Assembly: GCF_039521745.1 (NCBI RefSeq)
Contig: NZ_BAAACT010000141.1
Reading direction: 5' to 3' (one strand)
DNA: 25,445 bases
Origin: Faecalicatena contorta
GTDB lineage: Bacteria > Bacillota > Clostridia > Lachnospirales > Lachnospiraceae
Shown here: in pieces, positions 6,905-15,567 of the stretch
Layout of the letters: every line of letters starts with the position of its first letter
Numbering within the stretch: position 1 is the stretch's first letter
Position numbers and translations under genes: made by a program
Notes under the pieces: generated by a model
Database searches by the model: none
What the model saw: the letters and a program-made list of their open reading frames with translations, nothing else
What the model was told of the DNA's origin: nothing

Positions 6905-7837
6905 ATGAGAATGAAAAAGTTTATTGCAGTTTTATCTATGGTTAGTATGCTGGCAGTTGCGGCAACAGGATGCGGCAGCGACAGTAAGGCGGGAGATACT
7001 GCCGATGCAAATGCAGATACAAAGACAGAGCAGGAAAGTGCTTCCTGGGACAGCTCCTATGATATTACAATTGTATCCCGTGAGGATGGTTCTGGTACAA
7101 GGGGTGCGTTTATCGAGCTGTTCGGAATCGAGGAAAAAAATGGCGATGAAAAGGTTGATATGACAACGGAGGAGGCGCAGATTACAAACAGCACTTCTGT
7201 TATGATGACGACAGTGGCAGGCGACGAGTACGCGATCGGATATATTTCACTCGGATCACTGGACGATAGTGTGAAGGCCTTAAAAATTGACGGTGCAGAG
7301 GCAACCGCTGAAAATGTAAAATCCGGTACATATAAGGTGTCCAGACCGTTTAACATTGCAACAAAGGAAAACCTGGACAATGAAGTGGCAAAAGATTTCA
7401 TGAACTTCATTATGAGCGAGGAAGGGCAGGCCGTTGTAGAAGAAAATCACTATATTGCAGTGGATGATGTGAAACCTTTTGAGGGTACAAGTCCGTCAGG
7501 AAAAGCGGTAGTCGGCGGTTCATCTTCCATCTCTCCGGTAATGGAAAAGCTGATCGAGGCATACAAGGCTGTCAATGCAAATGCGGAGATCGAACTTCAG
7601 ACAACGGATTCTACGACAGGTATGACGTCTGCGATTGACGGAAGCTACGATATCGGAATGGCATCCAGAGAGCTGAAAGATACGGAACTGGCAGAGGGGC
7701 TTCAGGCGACTGTGATTGCAACAGACGGAATTGCAGTGATTGTAAACAAAAACAGCACAGTAGATGAGCTGAGCAGTGACCAGGTAAAGGCAATCTATAC
7801 CGGCGAGGCAGCCACCTGGGATGAAGTGATTGAATAA
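6905..7837 (+). CDS. pstS: Phosphate ABC transporter substrate-binding lipoprotein, permuted PstS
   Basis: 310 residues. A lipoprotein signal peptide ends in LAVAATGC, with Cys23 as the lipid-modified residue, followed by a polar linker. The protein captures phosphate outside the membrane for PstCAB. The order of the two halves is unusual. Residues 54-190 start with ITIVSREDGSGTRGAF, which in ordinary PstS is in the second half. Residues 201-310 start with VVGGSSSISPVMEKL and contain DIGMASRELKD and GIAVIVNK, which ordinarily come first, and the protein ends at IYTGEAATWDEVIE, the segment that normally leads into the SREDGSGTR motif. So this reads as a circular permutation with both phosphate-binding motifs kept. 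The ATG follows AAAGGAG. It is the first gene of the pst operon behind the Pho-box array. Confidence 0.92.
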   Translation: MRMKKFIAVLSMVSMLAVAATGCGSDSKAGDTADANADTKTEQESASWDSSYDITIVSREDGSGTRGAFIELFGIEEKNGDEKVDMTTEEAQITNSTSVMMTTVAGDEYAIGYISLGSLDDSVKALKIDGAEATAENVKSGTYKVSRPFNIATKENLDNEVAKDFMNFIMSEEGQAVVEENHYIAVDDVKPFEGTSPSGKAVVGGSSSISPVMEKLIEAYKAVNANAEIELQTTDSTTGMTSAIDGSYDIGMASRELKDTELAEGLQATVIATDGIAVIVNKNSTVDELSSDQVKAIYTGEAATWDEVIE

Positions 7838-7874
7838 AGCTCAGAAACCTGACCAGGAAGAGGGAATTGAATCG

Positions 7875-8768
7875 ATGAAATCAAAAGCATGGAATGAGAA
7901 ATTCATGCAGGGAGTATTCTTCATTGCCGCCTGTGCTTCGGTGCTGGCGGTAGCTCTCATTTGTGTCTTTTTATTTGCAAATGGAGTCCCTGCGATGAAA
8001 GAGATCGGATTTGTAAAATTTATCACCGGGGAAATGTGGAAGCCGAACAATGATATATACGGCATCCTTCCTATGATCGTGGGTAGTATTTATGTGACGG
8101 CAGGAGCAATCATTGTGGGCGTGCCCATAGGGATTCTGACCTCCGTATTTATGGCAATGTACTGTCCGAAAAAGATTTACCGGCCGCTGAAGGCGGCAAC
8201 AGAACTTCTGGCTGGCATCCCTTCTGTTGTATATGGATTTTTCGGACTGGTTGTCCTGGTTCCCTGGGTAAGAGAACTTGGAAGAACATGGCGGGAAATG
8301 GGACTGACAAAAAGCAGCGGAAACGGCAGCGGTATTTTAACAGCTTCTATCCTTCTGGGAATGATGATTCTGCCTACGATTATCGGTGTGACAGAGTCTG
8401 CCATCCGTTCAGTGCCGCAGCAGTATTATGAAGGCGCGCTGGCGCTGGGGGCCACCCATGAAAGAAGCATATTCCGGGTGATCATGCCGGCGGCAAAATC
8501 CGGGGTAATTGCAGGGATTGTCCTGGGAGTTGGCCGTGCAATCGGAGAGACGATGGCCGTTATCATGGTGGCCGGTAATCAGGCCAGAATGCCTGCAGGC
8601 CTCCTGAAGGGTGTCAGGACTCTGACAGCTAATATCGTGATTGAGATGGGGTATGCCGCAGAGTTACACAGAGAAGCGCTGATTGCAACGGGTGTGGTTC
8701 TGTTTGTATTTATCCTGATTATCAACTTCAGTGTGGCACTATTAAATAGGAGGTCCGGCCGTGAGTAA
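7875..8768 (+). CDS. pstC: Phosphate ABC transporter permease PstC
   Basis: 297 residues from the ATG at 7875, chosen because AGGAAGAGGG lies about 10 bases upstream; the frame is open back to a TTG at 7830 that overlaps pstS, but this has no ribosome binding site. About six membrane segments (near residues 14-36, 69-96, 110-132, 155-175, 210-230 and 262-286). It carries the PstC loop ELLAGIPSVVYGFFGL and the ABC-permease EAA-like motif around EGALALGATHERSIFRVIMPAAKSG, which contacts PstB. With PstA it forms the phosphate channel in the cytoplasmic membrane. The gene is 37 bases after pstS and overlaps pstA by 8 bases, consistent with coupled translation. Confidence 0.92.
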   Translation: MKSKAWNEKFMQGVFFIAACASVLAVALICVFLFANGVPAMKEIGFVKFITGEMWKPNNDIYGILPMIVGSIYVTAGAIIVGVPIGILTSVFMAMYCPKKIYRPLKAATELLAGIPSVVYGFFGLVVLVPWVRELGRTWREMGLTKSSGNGSGILTASILLGMMILPTIIGVTESAIRSVPQQYYEGALALGATHERSIFRVIMPAAKSGVIAGIVLGVGRAIGETMAVIMVAGNQARMPAGLLKGVRTLTANIVIEMGYAAELHREALIATGVVLFVFILIINFSVALLNRRSGRE

Positions 8769-9621
8769 TCAAACAACATTCCGTCAAAAAATGAAAACTT
8801 ATCTGCATCATCCGGGTTCCTTTCTCATGATGCTTCTGGTTCTGCTGGGCGCTGTCGTTACTTTTACAGTACTTATTTTTCTGATTATTTATATATTGGT
8901 GCACGGTGTCCCCTATATTAAGCCTTCTTTATTCTCTTTTACCTACACTTCAGACAATGCATCTTTGATGCCGGCGCTGGTGAATACGGTGACCATGACG
9001 CTGCTGTCGCTGGTCGTTGCCGTGCCCCTGGGGATTTTCGCTGCAATCTTCCTGGTAGAGTATGCGAAAAGAGGCAACAGATTTATGGGGATCATCCGCC
9101 TCACAACAGAGACTTTATCCGGCATACCGTCAATCGTATACGGACTGTTCGGAATGCTGTTCTTTGTAAATACACTGGACTGGGGATTCTCCCTGTTGGC
9201 AGGCGCATTTACACTGGCTATTATGATTCTCCCGCTGATCATGCGCACGACGGAAGAAGCCCTGAAAGCGGTGCCGGATACTTTCCGGGAAGGGAGCTTC
9301 GGCCTTGGGGCAGGGAAGCTCAGGACCGTGTTCCGTATCGTGCTTCCGTCCGCCGTGCCGGGCATCCTTGCAGGTGTGATTCTTGCAATCGGCAGAATCG
9401 TCGGAGAGACGGCGGCGCTGATGTATACGGCAGGAACCGTGGCAAATATACCATCCAGCGTGATGGGCTCCGGAAGGACTCTGGCCGTGCATATGTATAA
9501 CCTGGCAAGCGAGGGGCTTTATATGGATCAGGCTTACGCCACAGCAGTGGTTCTGCTGATTCTCGTCGTGGGAATCAATGCATTATCCAGTGTGATAGCC
9601 AGGCGTTTAACAAAAGCATAA
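8761..9621 (+). CDS. pstA: Phosphate ABC transporter permease PstA
   Basis: 286 residues starting with GTG at 8761, set by AGGAGG seven bases upstream inside the end of pstC. About six membrane segments, the first at residues 17-47. The PstA signature TETLSGIPSIVYGLFGMLFF is at about residues 117-136, and the EAA-type coupling loop REGSFGLGAGKLRTVFRIVLP at about 178-198 (given here in full length only as a position reference: residues RTVFRIVLP close it). It pairs with PstC to form the channel. A short gap of 15 bases leads to pstB. Confidence 0.93.
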   Translation: MSNQTTFRQKMKTYLHHPGSFLMMLLVLLGAVVTFTVLIFLIIYILVHGVPYIKPSLFSFTYTSDNASLMPALVNTVTMTLLSLVVAVPLGIFAAIFLVEYAKRGNRFMGIIRLTTETLSGIPSIVYGLFGMLFFVNTLDWGFSLLAGAFTLAIMILPLIMRTTEEALKAVPDTFREGSFGLGAGKLRTVFRIVLPSAVPGILAGVILAIGRIVGETAALMYTAGTVANIPSSVMGSGRTLAVHMYNLASEGLYMDQAYATAVVLLILVVGINALSSVIARRLTKA

Positions 9622-9636
9622 AGAGAGGAATCAGAC

Positions 9637-10386
9637 ATGGGAAAAATTAGTATCAAAAATCTGGATTTGTATTACGAAGATTTCAAAGCCCTGAAGGATG
9701 TAAATCTGGAGATAGAAGCAAATAAAATCACAGCATTTATCGGGCCCAGCGGCTGCGGTAAATCGACTTTGTTAAAGTCCATTAACCGGATGAACGATCT
9801 GGTGGAGGGCTGCCGTATCGAAGGGGAGATCCTGCTGGACGGTGAAAATATATTCCGGGGAATGGATGTGAACCTGCTTCGTAAACGTGTGGGAATGGTG
9901 TTCCAGAAGCCAAATCCGTTTCCGATGAGCATTTACGACAACATTGCATTTGGGCCGAGGACCCACGGGATTCATTCCAAGTCCCGGCTGGATGATATCG
10001 TGGAAAAATCCCTGCGCAGCGCGGCGATCTGGGAAGAATGCAAAGACCGGCTGAAGAAAAGTGCACTGGGGATGTCCGGCGGGCAGCAGCAGCGTCTGTG
10101 TATAGCCAGGGCGCTGGCGGTGGAGCCGGAGGTTCTTCTGATGGATGAACCCACATCCGCGCTGGATCCGATTTCCACATCAAAAATAGAAGACCTTGCG
10201 ATGGAACTGAAAAAAGATTATACTATTGTCATGGTAACGCATAACATGCAGCAGGCGGTGCGTGTGTCGGACAATACGGCATTTTTCCTTCTTGGCGAGG
10301 TGGTAGAATACAATGATACGGAGAGATTGTTCTCCATACCCGCGGATAAGCGGACAGAAGACTATATTACAGGGAGGTTTGGTTAA
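9637..10386 (+). CDS. pstB: Phosphate ABC transporter ATP-binding protein PstB
   Basis: 249 residues, the usual PstB length. Walker A is GPSGCGKST (residues 36-44), the Q-loop lies in GMVFQKPNPFPMSIYDN, the ABC signature is MSGGQQQRL (about 147-155), and Walker B with the catalytic Glu is LLMDEPTSALDP; the switch His is in MVTHNMQQA. NPFPMSIYDN after the Q-loop is characteristic of PstB. It hydrolyses ATP to drive phosphate import through PstCA. AGAGAGGA precedes the ATG. phoU starts 4 bases after the stop. Confidence 0.96.
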   Translation: MGKISIKNLDLYYEDFKALKDVNLEIEANKITAFIGPSGCGKSTLLKSINRMNDLVEGCRIEGEILLDGENIFRGMDVNLLRKRVGMVFQKPNPFPMSIYDNIAFGPRTHGIHSKSRLDDIVEKSLRSAAIWEECKDRLKKSALGMSGGQQQRLCIARALAVEPEVLLMDEPTSALDPISTSKIEDLAMELKKDYTIVMVTHNMQQAVRVSDNTAFFLLGEVVEYNDTERLFSIPADKRTEDYITGRFG

Positions 10387-10389
10387 AAA

Positions 10390-11067
10390 ATGCGGAATAG
10401 ATTTGACATGCAGCTACAGTTACTGGATGAGCAGCTCACTCATATGGGAGAGCTGTGCGAGACTGCCATTGCAAAGGCGACAAAAGCGCTGGAGGAATGC
10501 GATATGGAACAGGCCAGAGCGATCATGGAGGCCGATGAAGAGATCGACCAGATGGAGAAGGATATTGAAAGACTGTGTCTGAAACTTCTTTTACAGCAGC
10601 AGCCTGTGGCAAAGGATCTGCGCAGGATCTCGGCGGCGCTGAAGATGATCACGGATATGGAGCGCATCGGCGACCAAACGGCAGATATTGCGGAGATTGT
10701 GATATCCTCCAGGCATAATACCGCGGCCGATATCGAGGAAATTGGCATTATGGCGGCGGCAGCGAGCAAGATGGTGCGGGACAGCGTAACGGCTTATGTA
10801 ACAAAGGATCTGGAACTGGCCAAGAACGTTGTGGAGGCCGACGATGCCGTAGACCATTTGTTTGACACGATCCGTGACGAACTTGTGGACTATATCCGGA
10901 AAGAAAGAGGCGAAAATGGAAAGAGAATCTTTGACCTGATTATGGTGACAAAGTATCTGGAGCGTATTGGCGACCATGCCACCAATATCGCCGAATGGGT
11001 CGAATTTTCTATCACAGGGGTCCACAGAAATGGAACGGCTCTGGGAGAAAAATTGATAAAGGAGTGA
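10390..11067 (+). CDS. phoU: Phosphate signalling complex protein PhoU
   Basis: 225 residues, all helical, with the two repeated PhoU three-helix units. Each repeat has the metal-binding signature: MITDMERIGDQTADIAE near residues 92-108 and VTKYLERIGDHATNIAE near 184-200, both of the ExxD/RxxDH type that binds iron or other metal clusters. PhoU links the Pst transporter to the PhoR kinase and keeps the Pho response off when phosphate is plentiful. The ribosome binding site is GGGAGG about 12 bases before the ATG, inside the end of pstB, so translation may be coupled. It lies 4 bases after pstB and 4 bases before phoP. Confidence 0.95.
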   Translation: MRNRFDMQLQLLDEQLTHMGELCETAIAKATKALEECDMEQARAIMEADEEIDQMEKDIERLCLKLLLQQQPVAKDLRRISAALKMITDMERIGDQTADIAEIVISSRHNTAADIEEIGIMAAAASKMVRDSVTAYVTKDLELAKNVVEADDAVDHLFDTIRDELVDYIRKERGENGKRIFDLIMVTKYLERIGDHATNIAEWVEFSITGVHRNGTALGEKLIKE

Positions 11068-11071
11068 CAAC

Positions 11072-11752
11072 ATGATATATTGCGTAGAAGATGACGACAA
11101 CATCCGGGAGCTGGTGATTTATACACTGGAGACAACAGGGCTCAAGGCACAGGGCTTCGCGGAAGGCGGCTCTTTTATGGAGGCTTTGGCGTTCGATACG
11201 CCAGAGCTTATTTTGCTTGATATTATGCTGCCGGGAGAAGACGGGCTTTCCCTGCTCCGTAAGCTGAAGAGCTCTTCCAAGACAAAGGATATCCCGGTGA
11301 TTATGGTAACAGCCAAGGGTGCGGAGTATGATAAGGTCATCGGCCTGGATTCAGGGGCGGATGACTATGTGACAAAGCCATTTGGAATGATGGAACTCGT
11401 GTCCAGGGTAAAAGCCGTCATGCGGCGCACGGGCAGGGCGCCGGACAAAGATGATATGAGCGTGGGCGGTGTCTGTGTGAATGTAAAAAAGCACGAGGTG
11501 ACCGTGGACGGAAAAGCCGTTACACTGACACTTAAGGAGTTCGAACTGCTGGAAAGACTGATGAGGAATCAGAATATTGTACTCACGAGGGATCAGCTGC
11601 TGGAGGATATATGGGGCTATGATTTTGACGGTGAGACCAGAACGGTAGATGTACATGTACGGACGCTGCGGCAGAAACTGGGAGAGAAGGGCGAGATTAT
11701 CGAGACTGTGAGGGGCGTTGGATACCGCGTAGGAGGAGTGAATGAGAGCTAG
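11072..11752 (+). CDS. phoP: Phosphate response regulator, OmpR/PhoB type
   Basis: 226 residues. The receiver domain (about 1-115) has the acidic pocket EDDD at 6-9, phospho-acceptor Asp50 in LILLDIMLPGEDG, Thr in MVTAKG and Lys in YVTKPFG. The winged-helix DNA-binding domain (about 128-224) has LKEFELLERLM and the closing VDVHVRTLRQKLG and VRGVGYRV, as in PhoB/PhoP. It should bind the hexamer array upstream of pstS. AAAGGAG is 7 bases before the ATG within the end of phoU. It overlaps the kinase gene by 11 bases. OmpR-type regulators are alike, so the PhoP call rests strongly on the operon. Confidence 0.93.
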   Translation: MIYCVEDDDNIRELVIYTLETTGLKAQGFAEGGSFMEALAFDTPELILLDIMLPGEDGLSLLRKLKSSSKTKDIPVIMVTAKGAEYDKVIGLDSGADDYVTKPFGMMELVSRVKAVMRRTGRAPDKDDMSVGGVCVNVKKHEVTVDGKAVTLTLKEFELLERLMRNQNIVLTRDQLLEDIWGYDFDGETRTVDVHVRTLRQKLGEKGEIIETVRGVGYRVGGVNES

Positions 11753-13052
11753 AATCCAGAGGAGCATGGTGTTTGTGCTATCTATAACGCTGCTGATCTC
11801 TTATTTGGTTCTGACGGTTGTGATATACCGGCAGAACCTGACTTTATTGAAGACAGAGGTGCGGCAGGAGGCCAGATATATCAAGACCGCGATTAATATT
11901 TCGGGCCCGGCCTACCTGGAACAGATGGATGAAGTGGATGTGAGGACCCGGGTGACCCGGATTGATACAGACGGAACCGTGGCGTATGATTCCAGGCGGG
12001 ACGAATCCACGTTGGACAACCACGGATCCAGGCAGGAGGTGGCAAGCGCCCTGGAGAGCGGCAGTGGTGAGGATATCCGGGTATCCGGCACGCTGGGAAA
12101 AGAGATGTATTATTACGCTCTTCTTCTGGATGACGGCACAGTATTGCGCGTATCTAAGCTGATGGACGGACTGGTGAGTACGGCTCTGAGAATGCTGCCG
12201 GTGATATGCATTCTGGCCGCCGTCATGCTCGTTCTGGCCTGGCTGATGGCAAAATGGCAGACCGCCCGGCTGATCAAGCCCATCAATGAACTGGATCTGG
12301 AGCATCCGCTGGACAATGCTGTGTACGAAGAGATGACCCCTCTTTTGGAGGCGATGGACCGGCAGAATAAGGAGAAGGATGCCGTTTCCAATATGCGCAA
12401 GGAGTTTTCCGCCAATGTCTCCCATGAACTAAAGACGCCGCTGACCTCTATATCGGGGTATGCGGAGATCATGAAAAATGGAATGGTGAGGTCAGAGGAC
12501 GTCCCCAAATTTTCTGACAGGATATACAAAGAGGCACGGCGCCTGATTACGCTTGTAGAAGATATTATCAAGCTCTCCAAGCTGGATGAGGAGTCTGTGG
12601 AGCTTGAGAAAGAGGACGTGGACCTCTATGCCCTCTGCCGGGAGATCGTAAGCCGTCTTTCCCCACAGGCAAACGCGAAAAAGGTGCACATCGTGGTGGA
12701 GGGAGAGCCTGTGGTGTATCACGGTATCCGCCAGATTTTAGATGAAATGATCTATAATGTCTGTGAAAATGCAATCAAATACAACACAGCGGACGGTCAG
12801 GTGTCAGTCTGGGCCGGCAATACGCTTCAGGGCCCAAAGGTATGTGTTACGGATACCGGGATCGGTATACCGAAAGAGCACCATGAACGGATATTTGAAC
12901 GTTTTTACCGTGTGGACAAAAGCCACTCCAAAGAGAGCGGCGGCACCGGGCTGGGTCTTTCTATTGTAAAACACGGGGCGCTTCTGCACGGGGCCAGGGT
13001 GGCCGTTGACAGTGAGCCGGGAAAGGGTACACGCATAGATATTAAATTTTAA
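11742..13052 (+). CDS. phoR: Phosphate-sensing histidine kinase PhoR
   Basis: 436 residues in the cytoplasmic membrane. TM1 is at about 8-29, an extracytoplasmic domain of about 120 residues follows, and TM2 is at about 151-170. A short HAMP-like linker leads to the HisKA domain with phospho-accepting His228 in SHELKTPLTS. The ATPase domain has the N box DEMIYNVCENAIKYN, G1 DTGIGIP, F box FERFYRVDK and G2 GGTGLGLSIVK. No PAS domain is evident, unlike E. coli PhoR. AGGAGG precedes the ATG, which lies inside the phoP end. As last gene of the pst operon it would phosphorylate PhoP when phosphate is low. A strong terminator follows at 13089. Confidence 0.93.
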   Translation: MRARIQRSMVFVLSITLLISYLVLTVVIYRQNLTLLKTEVRQEARYIKTAINISGPAYLEQMDEVDVRTRVTRIDTDGTVAYDSRRDESTLDNHGSRQEVASALESGSGEDIRVSGTLGKEMYYYALLLDDGTVLRVSKLMDGLVSTALRMLPVICILAAVMLVLAWLMAKWQTARLIKPINELDLEHPLDNAVYEEMTPLLEAMDRQNKEKDAVSNMRKEFSANVSHELKTPLTSISGYAEIMKNGMVRSEDVPKFSDRIYKEARRLITLVEDIIKLSKLDEESVELEKEDVDLYALCREIVSRLSPQANAKKVHIVVEGEPVVYHGIRQILDEMIYNVCENAIKYNTADGQVSVWAGNTLQGPKVCVTDTGIGIPKEHHERIFERFYRVDKSHSKESGGTGLGLSIVKHGALLHGARVAVDSEPGKGTRIDIKF

Positions 13053-13088
13053 TATATTTTATTAAAAAAGTATAAAATATATCATTGT

Positions 13089-13130
13089 AAAACCGCTTGG
13101 GCTGGTGTAAACTAGACCATGCGGTTTTTT
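13089..13130 (+). terminator. Terminator at the end of the pst-pho operon
   Basis: AAAACCGC (13089-13096) pairs with GCGGTTTT (13121-13128), with an inner TGGT/ACCA stem, and the T run is 13125-13130. It closes the seven-gene phosphate operon 36 bases after phoR. Confidence 0.85.
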
Positions 13131-13177
13131 GCCGCTTTAGAGCATCAAAGCAAAAAAGCCTAAAGGAGTAATAGACA

Positions 13178-13696
13178 ATGAAAGGGCATGAACTTTTAGA
13201 AAAACTGCTGCAGTCTTATCAAGCGGCTTTTGATATTACCCGTCCATATGATGTAGAAGGGGACAGATACGAAGCGTATGCGGCTTTTAATGTGACAAGC
13301 GCAAAGTATGTCCTTGTGAAGAAGGCCGAATTGTGGCGGGCAGATTGTTTTGAGCATACGTTTTTTTCGTGCATAGACAGACTGGTAGCAGAGGATATCC
13401 AGCGCTTCCGCGGGCACATTGTTTCATTCATTGAGCCTGAACTGGTGAGGAATGGAGAAGCCTGTACCTGCGAGAATCATATGTATACATATATAACGGC
13501 AGTGTTTATCAGTGAGAGAGGTTTGACAAAGGAGGCGGAAAAGGCCGTCAGGGACTTTAAGTTTTTTAAGAATTACCGATTTGGCCTGCGGGGATATGCA
13601 GAGGCCAGGTTGCTCGTATTTGACATGGAGAACAGAAGGGTGTCCGGCAACCGCGCGGCGAGGGAGCTAATCAAAGGATATGAGAAGGTCTTCTGA
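13178..13696 (+). CDS. Unknown soluble protein upstream of cstA
   Basis: 172 residues with a strong AAAGGAG ribosome binding site 10 bases before the ATG. No signal peptide and no membrane segments. Four cysteines (two in EACTCENHM near residue 95) and many aromatic and charged residues; the C-terminal half has KFFKNYRFGLRGYAEARLLVFDMENRRV. I do not recognise a catalytic motif. The gene lies 44 bases before cstA and reads in the same direction, so they are probably co-transcribed, with the small hairpin at 13685-13703 acting as a partial stop. A function connected with the CstA transporter is an inference from position only. Confidence 0.8.
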   Translation: MKGHELLEKLLQSYQAAFDITRPYDVEGDRYEAYAAFNVTSAKYVLVKKAELWRADCFEHTFFSCIDRLVAEDIQRFRGHIVSFIEPELVRNGEACTCENHMYTYITAVFISERGLTKEAEKAVRDFKFFKNYRFGLRGYAEARLLVFDMENRRVSGNRAARELIKGYEKVF

Positions 13697-13703
13697 CCTT
13701 TTT
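13685..13703 (+). terminator. Small terminator-like hairpin between the unknown gene and cstA
   Basis: AAGGTC (13685-13690) pairs with GACCTT (13695-13700) around TTCT, followed by TTT and then A. The stop codon of the upstream gene lies in the hairpin. The stem is short, so it may only lower read-through into cstA. Confidence 0.45.
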
Positions 13704-13740
13704 ATATAAAGCTATTATTACGAAAAAAGGAGTGTGAACA

Positions 13741-15483
13741 ATGAACGCAGTAGTAATTTTACTTGCAGGTATTCTGATTCTGGTCATTGCATACGTTACT
13801 TACGGCAAATGGCTTGCAGGACAGTGGGGTGTGGACCCGGGAAGAAAGACTCCGGCACATGAGCTTGAAGACGGGATGGATTATTGTCCGGCAAAAGCGC
13901 CTGTACTGATGGGGCATCATTTCTCATCAATTGCAGGAGCGGGCCCGATTAACGGCCCGATACAGGCGGCCGTTTTCGGATGGGTGCCGGTATTGTTATG
14001 GGTATTGATCGGAGGCATTTTCTTCGGTGCAGTCCATGATTTCGGTGCATTATTTGCATCGATCCGCCACAGAGGGCAGTCCATCGGGGAAGTAATTGCT
14101 GACTCTATGGGGACAAAGGCTAAGAAGATATTCATTATCTTTTCTTATCTGACACTACTCCTTGTTGTTGCCGCATTTGCATCTATTGTTGCAAATACAT
14201 TTATGGCAACTTATACGGAGTCCGGAGCGGTGGATTATGCCGCTTCCGCAGCAAATTCATCTACGGCAATGATTTCGATTCTGTTTATCGTGATCTCTGT
14301 GATTTTTGGATTCCTGGTTTACCGCAAAAATGCATCACTGGGCGTTTCTACCGTCATTGGGGTGATTGCCATTATTATCTGTATGGTAATCGGACTGAAC
14401 TGGCATCCGCTGTACCTGAATAATAAGACATGGATGATTATTGTGGGAGTCTATATTTTAATAGCATCGGTAACACCGGTTTGGATCCTGTTGCAGCCGC
14501 GTGACTACTTGAGCTCTTTTCTGCTATACTTCATGATGGCAGTTGCGGTTGTAGGCGTGATCGGGGCGGGAATAACGGGAAATGCAAGTCTGGATATTCC
14601 TGCGTTTACCGGATTTAAAGATACACTGATGCCCACAGGAACCTCTTTGGGATATATGTTTCCCGCATTGTTTATCACCATCGCCTGCGGGGCGATTTCC
14701 GGTTTTCATTCACTGGTTGGTTCCGGTACCACTGCCAAACAGCTGAACAGTGAGAAAGATGCCCGCCCGATCGCATACGGCGGTATGCTGATCGAGTGTG
14801 CGCTGGCAATCATTTCTCTTTGTGCTGTCGGATATGTATGGAAGTTTTACTCCGCAGGGGAACTTGTAGTGCCTACGAATGTATTTGCAACCGGCATTTC
14901 CAAGATGACGTCCACGATCCCGTTGTTAAAGGGAGCTGAAAATGTTATATTCTCTATGTTGGTGCTGGCAGTTTCTGCATTCTGCCTGACCTCCCTGGAT
15001 ACGGCTACACGCCTTGCGCGCTATATGTTCCAGGAATTCTGGCTGGAACCTGGCGAAGAGGTCAAATCGGTGACAGGTTATAAGAAGGTTCTGACAAATC
15101 CATACGTGGCAACTATTATTACCGTTGTTCTTGGCATTGCGCTTGGTATGACCGGATATGCAAATGTATGGCCTCTGTTCGGAGCTGCAAACCAGCTGCT
15201 GGCTGCCCTGGGCCTGCTCGCGGTTGCGACATGGCTTGGCAAGGTAGGCAAGAATAATAAGATGTTCCTGATTCCGATGGCCTTTATGCTGATTGTAACC
15301 ATTACTTCTCTGTGCCTCACGATCAAGTCCAACTTCGCCGGAATTCTTGCCGGTGCGGACGGCGTTGTCTGGTGCTATATCCGTCTCGTGATCAGCGTAC
15401 TTCTGATTGTACTGGCAGCAGTGCTAGCCGTGGACGGAATCAAGACTCTGACAGGCCAGTCAAAGAAAAAAGCAAAGGCATAA
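13741..15483 (+). CDS. cstA: Carbon starvation protein A family transporter
   Basis: 580-residue polytopic membrane protein with around sixteen hydrophobic segments. It matches the CstA family from the N-terminus, including GKWLAGQWGVDP, the conserved HHFSSIAGAGPINGP near residue 60, GAVHDFGALFASIRHRGQSIGE near residues 97-118 (shown here by ends: HDFGAL and HRGQSIGE), and SGFHSLVGSGTTAKQL near residue 320. CstA-type proteins take up peptides or pyruvate during carbon limitation. The ATG follows AAAAAAGGAG. Carbon-catabolite control would be expected, but I see no convincing cre site. A terminator follows at 15500. Confidence 0.93.
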   Translation: MNAVVILLAGILILVIAYVTYGKWLAGQWGVDPGRKTPAHELEDGMDYCPAKAPVLMGHHFSSIAGAGPINGPIQAAVFGWVPVLLWVLIGGIFFGAVHDFGALFASIRHRGQSIGEVIADSMGTKAKKIFIIFSYLTLLLVVAAFASIVANTFMATYTESGAVDYAASAANSSTAMISILFIVISVIFGFLVYRKNASLGVSTVIGVIAIIICMVIGLNWHPLYLNNKTWMIIVGVYILIASVTPVWILLQPRDYLSSFLLYFMMAVAVVGVIGAGITGNASLDIPAFTGFKDTLMPTGTSLGYMFPALFITIACGAISGFHSLVGSGTTAKQLNSEKDARPIAYGGMLIECALAIISLCAVGYVWKFYSAGELVVPTNVFATGISKMTSTIPLLKGAENVIFSMLVLAVSAFCLTSLDTATRLARYMFQEFWLEPGEEVKSVTGYKKVLTNPYVATIITVVLGIALGMTGYANVWPLFGAANQLLAALGLLAVATWLGKVGKNNKMFLIPMAFMLIVTITSLCLTIKSNFAGILAGADGVVWCYIRLVISVLLIVLAAVLAVDGIKTLTGQSKKKAKA

Positions 15484-15499
15484 CAGAAGGAGTTCCGCA

Positions 15500-15540
15500 A
15501 ACAATTCAGGATTTCCTGAACGGTTACTTTTTGTCTTTTT
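15500..15540 (+). terminator. Terminator after cstA
   Basis: AAC (15500-15502) and TTCAGG (15505-15510) pair with CCTGAA (15515-15520) and GTT (15523-15525), with a 2x2 mismatch between the two helices. The T-rich tract TTTTTGTCTTTTT follows at 15528-15540. Confidence 0.6.
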
Positions 15541-15567
15541 GCTAAATGAATAACTACATAAAGTGAG

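Noticed and set aside
6905..7837. PstS as a frameshifted or truncated gene
   Set aside because: Both halves are complete and in one frame with a signal peptide and a normal stop; the swapped order explains the pattern better.
7830..7874. TTG start that would extend PstC by 15 residues
   Set aside because: No ribosome binding site; the ATG at 7875 has AGGAAGAGGG upstream and fits the usual PstC start.
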